Of a stretch of 64,000 nucleotides of DNA, positions 56,827 to 64,000 are shown in pieces. Position 1 is the first letter of the stretch, and the number at the start of each line of letters is the position of its first letter. The DNA is taken from NCBI GenBank assembly GCA_030762935.1, contig CM060900.1, positions 283,546,284 to 283,610,283 on the forward strand, given 5' to 3'. A program made the position numbers and the translations under genes. The stretch comes from Hymenopus coronatus (taxonomy: Eukaryota; Arthropoda; Insecta; Mantodea; Hymenopodidae). The notes below the pieces were generated by a model that was not told where the DNA came from, did not search any database, and worked only from the letters and a program-made list of their open reading frames with translations.

Positions 56827-59221
56827 ACCACACTAATAATACTGATACCACAATCGCGTCCCCACTACCACCAGGTTTTCTGGTGAAGAATGGAATTTCC
56901 TGTTTGTTTGGATAAAAAAATGACAGATTTTTGTTCTGCATTATTGATTACAGTTTTGGAAAATATTTTAGCTAACTCTAAAAGAGCTCAACACTTTTTT
57001 TTATGCTTGTAAGACTTGTAATTTTTTTTTAATATTTCTATAGACTTCTTCCACACAGTAGTTGCAGCTTCCCCTTCTTCATCTCATGGAATCAGAAGAC
57101 TAAATTAGCATGCTCAGTAGTTAACATTATAACAATCTACCCCACAATGTTTAACAAATTATAGAGCTGTTGATTTAATCAATTAATTGAACTCATTAAC
57201 CATTAAATCTAAATCTCTGATTAACTGACCAAATTGCTCTAATCAGTTAATCAAACCAATTAAAATTGTGGTGTGGTAAAGGAAAAATAACTTCTACATA
57301 GTGTACGACCTGTATTTTGCATTATTATTTTTCATTTGGTTTACTAGCTTAGCTAGAGTATGTGTGACAGATCATTAAAGTAAGCAGATGTTTGTTCCTT
57401 TCTTTCACAAAGTTATATTTAACCATTACCTGCTTTACAAAATATAGAAAAGGAAAAATTGCACAGCCTATTGTTTGCCAGCCATTAGAAAACACAGTTA
57501 GGTATTATCATGGCTAGGTGTGGATAAGGGACTGTCATTAAAACACTTCCAGACAATGTATGAATGGGCAGATACAGTTGTTAGAAACACTCAGCGAAAC
57601 AAGTGGCAACTTAGGTAAATTTCAGTTTGTGTATGACTGTTACTCATACATAATTTCTGTGAAATTCACTACAAATATTGGTTGTGAACTGATGCAAGGA
57701 AAATACCCTGTGAGATAGTGTTCAGCAATGCTGGCAGTATTGTTACTAAGAGAAGAACTGCCCTTAGTTCTGAACATGCAAATGTGTTAACATATTTGGA
57801 GTCCTGGAGCAAAGAGGTGGGACTATAAATATCTGTCAATTCCACATTTTCAAATTTTTGTGTCATTAAATTTTTAATAATTGTGTGAACCGGATTGAAT
57901 TCTCTTTAAAGTGCATAGAAAGAAATACTAAATACTTAGTAATAAAATTTGATCAATTAACTGATAGATTGATTAAAGACATGTGGTGGACTTATTAAAA
58001 ATTCTATTCAGCCAACAGCTCAAATAAATTCTTATATTACTCTTCTTATTTATTTGCTGGGTATGTGAGTGTATTTTTTCCTCTACTTTTATCATTAAAT
58101 GAGGTGAAAGTATAGTCCACTTTAGAACGTAGTTCACCTCTTATAATTTCTATTCAATTATTTGTATTTTAATTATAGATGCTGCCATATCAGTATATTA
58201 CTTTTATTTAGGAATGGGACCTCAATACTATTGTCACTTTGTTACTCTCAATACTCAGCAGTATCAAATATATCTTAATATTTTGAGACAAACGTTGAAT
58301 AATTTTCCAATACTTTTCAATTCTTAAGCTTCACATTATTGAAATTTGTTGCGGTTAACATTATGTTAGACAAAGAATGCAAGCTGTCAAAACTTCACGT
58401 TATTGTCTTACAAGTGTCCCCATTTGTTGCTTGCCTATAGTTCTTGATACACCTTGTCTGTTTCCTGTAAGTGAATGAATGCAATATTTCATACACTCTT
58501 GTATCTAAAAGAAATATGAAAACACTGGAGGAAGGAGTAGAGGTTCTTCTGTAACATGCAGTGTTAACTGAGTTATGAATGAAGCTGATTAAGTTGATGC
58601 AGTAGATCACATTTCTGCTGTGTTTATGTGGCTTGGTGACTTGCTTCCAGCTTACTCCAATGACCAAAATCTGTGAATGGAAATATTTATTCTAGCCTTG
58701 ACTAGCAATAGAGAATGTATAACCTGTAGCATTATGAAGATAAAAAAATTACGTATTACATTCACATGACTTTCTCAATTATTCTGCAACAAACTAGTCT
58801 TATAAAGGCTTATTCTTTCATTCTTATTAATCGACATAAACTTTAACAGAAATGGCTTTACTACGTATTTTATTGTGGATATGAGGGGAATAAGGGAATA
58901 AACTAGGCTAAAGTGATAGTTTAATCCTTAGGTACGGGTGGCTAGTGATGGTTTCAAAATGTTGTTGTCTTTGCATAACCGGAGGAGGGTAAAAAGTCTG
59001 TTTTAAGGAGATTTAACAAGATCAATAGTTTTTTTATCTCCTATGGTTTACCAGTTATGCAAAAGTTATTCAGAATGAACATGACTTCAGATCATATTCC
59101 AGGATAGTTCAAGATATATATTTCATTTGTCATGTCTTTAAGATCTGTACTTTACTAAAATACATAGAGCCATTTTTGAGGAAATAAGTTTTGAAATCTT
59201 TTTCATCTAATAGATAGTTTG
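56827..59221. other. no gene recognised
   Basis: AT-rich sequence. The only notable part is a dense set of TAAT/ATTA words at 57172-57268, noted under findings. Confidence 0.5.
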
Positions 59222-61681
59222 CAGTGGGGGATAAGGACAGTTCTTATAAGGCACAAAGGCATGTGTCTCCCTAAAAAATTTTATGGCACTAAAGTAACCT
59301 TAGCCTAATGACATTTAAGACCAGTTTATATTTAAACTACGAGGAAACATCATATGGTGGTAAAAGCGGTGGGTTTAGCACTGGACCATACTGGGACTGT
59401 TACACTTGACAGTTGGTATGTAACAGCAAAGGTAGGGAGGGAGTAGAGGGAGTTTTCACATTGTATATGTGCAAATCCATGCGTTGCTGTTTGTGTCTTG
59501 TACACACAGTTCCCTGAGTAGTTTTGTAGTGTTAAAACATGCAAGCTTCTTATTTTAATGCTCTATGTGTAGTTTATTTTACTTAAACAGAGTGTTCCAG
59601 GTGGCTTTATAATTTTATTGACTAAAGAAGTGTGTACAACTCTGTACAATCTCTTATGGAAGTGTAGTTTTCAAGCCTAACTCCTAAAAATTAAAAAAAA
59701 AAAAAAAAATTAAAAAAAAACAGAATTGAAATCTAAGGGTAGACCAACACTAAAATTCTTAATAGAAAAAATGGAAACTAAAAAAAATAAAAGCTACATT
59801 TTAAAGACTCAGCTTAATTCTAAGGACATATATGAGGTATATGATGACATCTGTGATTATGATGTTTGCAAGTCCTTGGAATTGGTGTTTGAGAACTCTT
59901 GGGTTAAAGTCAAAAAATGCTTTCCAGGAACAGTCCCTCTGAACTTTCAATATACATTATAACAATGAATACACTATATTATACATAGCAATTAACTTAA
60001 ACAATCTAATTAATTGAAATATAGGCAATGGTCTCATTTTGCCCAGCGACAATCCATCTCAAGATGTATAATCACTGGCAAAGTCCCTAAAGAATGAAAT
60101 TGACCCACTTCTTGGAAATAAAAGCTCATTACACAAACCTTTGATGGCATCAATGTTATGAGTGGAAGTCCTGGTGGAGTATAGATTCAAATAAGGGAAA
60201 CATATTTATATGCATATTTTCCACTGCTATGCACACTAATTAAATTTAATTGTACAAAAGGCAACAAATGCTAATAGCCAAATAGGTGTGTTCTTTTCAA
60301 CTCAGCGTTTTTGTGCAATTCCTCTTTGCAATCTGATATTTAAGAGAAAATTATGCAGGCAAGACTGCCCAGAGTCACATTGACAAGATGAAATTAAAAT
60401 ATTTGTACTGTCAATGTGGTGCACAAAGACATGGAAAACCTGAAAGATTACTTCAAAATTATTGAAGAGAGCTTCACAATACAACCACAATAAGTTTAAT
60501 CAAAGCTATAGAAGATCTCTTGGAGACCCAACTTTTATCTTTTGGTTAACACTTTTGATAAAGTTCTACCTCATGTAGACATTTTGTATCAACAATTTCA
60601 AAAGAAGAGCAAATATAGTGTCACATTAAAGAGTGATATCTTTGTGTTTAAACAACAAATGGAAAAGGAAAGATTGAATACTATGAAGTATACAAACAAT
60701 TATGTGAAAATTTTCTGCAACCGCTAAAGAAAAGGAAAAGTGTGAAACGTGCAAGGGTAGGAAAATCCAAGGAGGTGTGTGACATTATCACAACTATTAT
60801 TACAGATAAGTTTGCCTTTAATGGGCATATAGAAGCTGTATCTTTACTGTGTAGTGAGTTATTTAACAATTTCTGTGAAAGTTTCCCTGAAAAAGTTTAC
60901 ACACGATAAGTACAATAAAATCCTTTTCTTCTGCAGGTAAAACTGCATTCAGAACTAGAGCAACTTTACAGTTGAACTGACTTTAATTTTGATACATTTC
61001 ATTTCATAAATGAAAATAACCTTTCATCAGTGTTCAGTGAAGTTACAAAACTTTTGAAAACTGTAATAACACCAATGACAACTATGGAACCTGAATGTTT
61101 CTTTCCCATTCTCAAGAGGGCAAAGGCTTTTTTTTCTTAAGAAATACAGTAAAAAACAACAAACCTAATGCTTTACCAATGTTGCCAGTAATAACATTAT
61201 GCGTGAAATTCAGGAGTTTTTTCAAAAGACTGATGGAAAAATTCTTCAATTAAAAAATAAGATAATTGATTTTGTATATAAAGCTCAAAAATGTAATTTA
61301 TGAAAAACAGGGCAGTTGCAAAATATTCATACAGTCATGTGCATATAAATGTGTGAAAAATCATCACACTGATGAAGTGGTAGCTAATTTGGATATCATT
61401 ATTTTTGGATTTGAGGAGTTTGAATGATGCTCTTATACCATCCTTTATTATACTGCATGCATATTAATCTAGCATCTTTTGGGGAAAACTCTGTTAGACT
61501 TTTGTATAATTTCAAAGGTCTGTATTACAATGTTGAGCACTATTATTTCCATGGGTTATAGGTATAGAAATTTAAAAAATGGCTAATAAAATTGGTAGTT
61601 GTAATAATTTATTATTGTCATTACTTAGTAAGCAAAATTGTTCTTGTGCCCCCCAAAAATTTTTGCCAGAGACCACCACTG
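59222..61681 (+). mobile_element. hAT transposon, second copy of the 17.4-22.1 kb family
   Basis: The left end CAGTGGGGGATAAGGACAG and the sequence following it match the right end of the minus-strand copy at 22068; the shared ...TAACCTTA.CCT.ATGAC block is clear. The right end, reversed, CAGTGGTGGTCTCTGGCAAA, matches the other end at 17360. No matching 8-bp duplication flanks it (ATAGTTTG left, GTGGTGGA right), so one flank may have been rearranged. The interior lacks the Penelope-like insertion and serves as its empty-site comparison. Confidence 0.82.
59700..61420 (+). pseudogene. hAT transposase, second copy
   Basis: N-terminal block at 59726: GRPTLKFLIEKMETKKNKSY, then LNSKDIYEVYDDICDYDVCK. 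At 60542 FDKVLPHVDILYQQFQKKSK matches the IMPHVDILFNQLQ block of this hAT branch. Near 61075-61135, TTMEPECFFPILKRAKAFF is the C-terminal dimerisation signature (EP-x-x-x-F-x-x-LKR). The central DUF4371-like part is mostly lost and stops abound. The family normally catalyses cut-and-paste transposition; this copy cannot. Confidence 0.75.
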
Positions 61682-61782
61682 GTGGTGGATTTTCTTGAAA
61701 GTCCTTGTGTTGCATCATAGTAAGATGCTGAACGTAAATAACAACTTTGGAATTTAACCAACTTTTCATTTTTGAATTATGC

Positions 61783-61866
61783 TGTTCTGTCTGTCTGTCT
61801 TGTTTGTTCTGTCTGTCTGTCTGTCTTGTCTGTTCTGTTCTGTCTGCCTGGCTGTCAGTCTGTCTA
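61783..61866. repeat. (TCTG)n microsatellite
   Basis: Imperfect TCTG/TCTGT repeats immediately before the truncated 5' end of a LINE. Confidence 0.93.
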
Positions 61867-61881
61867 TATCTCCCCCTCTAG

Positions 61882-64000
61882 CTTGTTGATAAATTAGAAA
61901 GAAGATTAGGAGAAAGGAACGCAGACACAGCGGAGGAACTAACGCATATAATAGCAACGGCTGCGGGGACAGTGAAAGTCCAAATGCATGGTAAGGTAAA
62001 ACGATTCAATGGTTGGTATGACCAGCAATGCAGAAGTGTAAAGAAACAAGCAGAGGAGGCTCTGTCAAAATGTTTACAAAAAAGCGAAGGGAGTATACAC
62101 AGCTCTTACGGGAAAAGAGAACTACGTGGCAGGACAAAATTACTCAGAAAATGAATAATATTTTAACGCGGGGGGATAACGCTGAGATGTGGCAAGTAGT
62201 AAAACATTTAAGAGGCAACCGCCAGGCGCCCAACGAAATTTCTCCCAGAAAATGGGCAATGCATTTTAGGGGAATATTCGGGAAAGGTGAAAGGGAAGGA
62301 ATTTTTATAAAGGAAGTGCAAATTTTGGGAAATCTTGAGATCCCAATACTGGACGAGGAAATATCAGCACGAGAAATAGCACAGGCGCTAAGGAGTCTGA
62401 AGGGAGGCAAAGCTCCAGGGTTGGATGGGCTGCCCCCGGAAGTTTTTAAAGCCGCAGCCAATGTTAATGAGTTTGGTAGGAGTATGCTCCAGATATGTAA
62501 CAGATTGTTTATTGAGGGGAATTACCCTACTTGCTGGGGAAAGGGCATTATTCATCCCATTTATAAAGGGAAGGGAACTATTGGAAATGCGGACAACTAT
62601 AGGGGGGTTACTCTGTTGCCAATTATGGAGAAAATTTATTGTAGAGTGTTATATAACCGGATAAAGGACTGGGAATCTAAATTTGGCAAACTTTGAAAAT
62701 TTCAAATGGGTTTCAGAGGACACAGTACCATAGATGCCGCTTTTATATTAGACACTTTAAGGACGAAGCAACTGTTAGTTAAGCGGGGAAAGCTTCATTG
62801 TGCTTTTGTGGACTTTAAGAAGTCATTTGACTCTATCAATCGAAATGCATTATGATACAAACTAGGCAGAAAGGGGTTATCAAGTAAAATGGTTAGAGCA
62901 TTGCAGGCAATGTATCAAAATGTCCAATTCTGTGTGAAGTACGACAGAAACAGAGTGTCCGAGAGCTGCCGAAGCTATAGGAGATTGAGGCAGGGTTGTA
63001 TTTTATCTCCCTTGCTATTTAATCTCTTTGTGGATGATATTACTGATACAATGATAGCAGAGAATATTAAAGCACTAGTAGTAGCGGATTTGCAGATCCC
63101 AACACTTTTATACGCAGACGATTTAGTATTGTGCTCTACGACAGTAAACGGATTGCAACGAGGACTGGACAAACTTAAGAACTATTGCGATGAATGGCTA
63201 CTTACAGTTAATGTGAATAAGACTAAGGCATTGACTTTCAAAAAGGGTTGTGTTTATAGCAGGGAGGAGACTTGGACATATGCAGGACAGATACTGGACA
63301 ATGTTAAATCCTTTGTGTACTTAGGACTCACATTTACAATGAACGGAAAATGGACAAAACACATTGACATTACGAAACACAAGGCAAGGGTGAAAGCGGC
63401 GGAAGCTCTCTGGATACGCTGCAGAATTCCGAATATCTCCATAACCTTAATGAAAACTGTATACGGAGCGACAGTTAGATCCACGATGACATACGGAGGA
63501 GAAATATGGGGGTGGGAACAAACAGGGAATCTGGATCAAGTGAGGACCCAATTTTTGAAAGGAATTCTGGGTGTAGGGAGGGGTACGGCAAACTGCGGAA
63601 TAATAAGGGAATTCGGGGTACATAGTGAAACGATAGAGTACAAAATCAGAGCAGTTAAATATTGGATGAGAATCGTTCACGGAAACCAATCTCTAATTAG
63701 GGCAGTCTGCTACCGTGAACAGTTGCGAATGGAAGGTAATTTGACGTGGGCATCAAAATTAAAGAAAGGGTTGGAAACCATTGTGATGGGAGACATTTGG
63801 ATGCCGGGGCAGGAAAACAGGCAAAATATTTGGAGAAAAATTAAGAAACATCTCTGTGATATTGACAGACAGCAAATAATTGCGCAATGCACAGAGAAGG
63901 TGTCATTAGAAGTACAGTCTGGGCTGAAATCAGAGTGGGGTATGGAGCAATACATCAAAACAGGTACCAAACTCATTAGAGAGGGGCTCGCGTGGATTAG
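61882..64000 (+). mobile_element. LINE with near-intact RT, 5' truncated, runs off window
   Basis: The element begins abruptly at about 61882 in the linker after the endonuclease (DKLERRLGERNADTAEELTH) and continues to the window end. It shows far less decay than the other LINEs here and is probably the youngest. The RT resembles a group I know from ant and wasp genomes (GAEIWGW...ILGL... tail); I leave the clade open. Confidence 0.85.
62028..64000 (+). pseudogene. LINE reverse transcriptase with two TGA codons
   Basis: One frame from 62028 to the edge encodes RREYTQLLREKRTTWQDKI, KGGKAPGLDGLPPEVFKAA, GIIHPIYKGKGTIGNADNYR and GVTLLPIMEKIYCRVLYNRI. After a TGA at 62694 it continues FQMGFRGHSTIDAAFILDTL and CAFVDFKKSFDSINRNAL, a second TGA near 62852, then RRLRQGCILSPLLFNLFVDD and TLLYADDLVLCSTTVNGLQR (active site YADD intact). 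YLGLTFTMNGKWTKHIDITK and TYGGEIWGWEQTGNLDQVRT follow. Apart from the two TGA codons I found no break in more than 600 codons. Upstream, a one-base shift in an A6 run near 62080 separates it from the linker frame. Confidence 0.88.

Noticed and set aside
56568..56941. Poly-Leu and poly-Phe membrane-like frames
   Set aside because: Generated by the AAG array; the apparent membrane segments are artefacts.
61682..61689. 8-bp duplication for the second hAT copy
   Set aside because: GTGGTGGA on the right does not match ATAGTTTG on the left. I kept the element boundaries because both ends align with the other copy.
1..64000. CRISPR arrays, operons, bacterial or phage genes
   Set aside because: No regular spaced repeats and no prokaryotic gene organisation; intron-exon structure and transposons are eukaryotic.

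Overview
This is a eukaryotic, probably arthropod, genomic window: AT-rich, full of microsatellites, and dominated by transposable elements in all stages of decay. The repeat mix (mariner, hAT, piggyBac-like, PIF/Harbinger, Tigger/pogo, a Penelope-like element, RNase H-bearing and Jockey/CR1-like LINEs, Ty3/gypsy with a tRNA-Leu primer site, several tRNA-derived SINEs) argues against vertebrate, plant, fungal or bacterial DNA. I cannot name the species. There is no operon, CRISPR array or true tRNA/rRNA gene.

The only host gene I can support is a RAP1GAP-family GTPase-activating protein on the + strand. Two consecutive coding exons are visible, 10876-11058 and 30271-30509, with matching splice phases and a 19.2-kb intron between them. 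The next exon, and the catalytic Asn region, was not found in the remaining 33 kb, so the gene has very long introns and most of the repeats here sit inside them.

Region by region: 1-339 end of a mariner; 1277-1511 a SINE with perfect target duplication; 2990-3882 a deleted hAT; 4290-4610 Harbinger relic; 4655-9186 two head-to-head RNase H LINEs; 10457-10557 a small foldback insertion; 10876-11058 RAP1GAP exon; 14590-16780 SINE, long compound microsatellite and a CR1-like LINE; 16785-22705 a three-level nest (Jockey-like LINE split by a hAT split by an inverted Penelope-like element); 24739-26534 mariner split by a piggyBac-like MITE; 26905-28047 gypsy LTR and gag fragment with a SINE; 30271-30509 RAP1GAP exon; 31640-35766 a third RNase H LINE; 35990-40083 a longer gypsy copy; 44228-45092 two SINEs; 46615-49700 a LINE; 50233-51270 Tigger; 51505-54221 a complete DNA transposon with terminal inverted repeats and an unusual transposase-like protein; 54470-56150 LINE pieces, one with a 2A-like motif; 59222-61681 a second copy of the nested hAT family; 61882-64000 a well-preserved LINE running off the end.

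The best candidate for something little described is the 2.7-kb transposon at 51505-54221. It has matched termini, a 4-bp flank repeat, repeated subterminal motifs and a cysteine-rich protein of a widespread but functionally unassigned insect family. All assignments come from reading motifs by eye; no database search was run.
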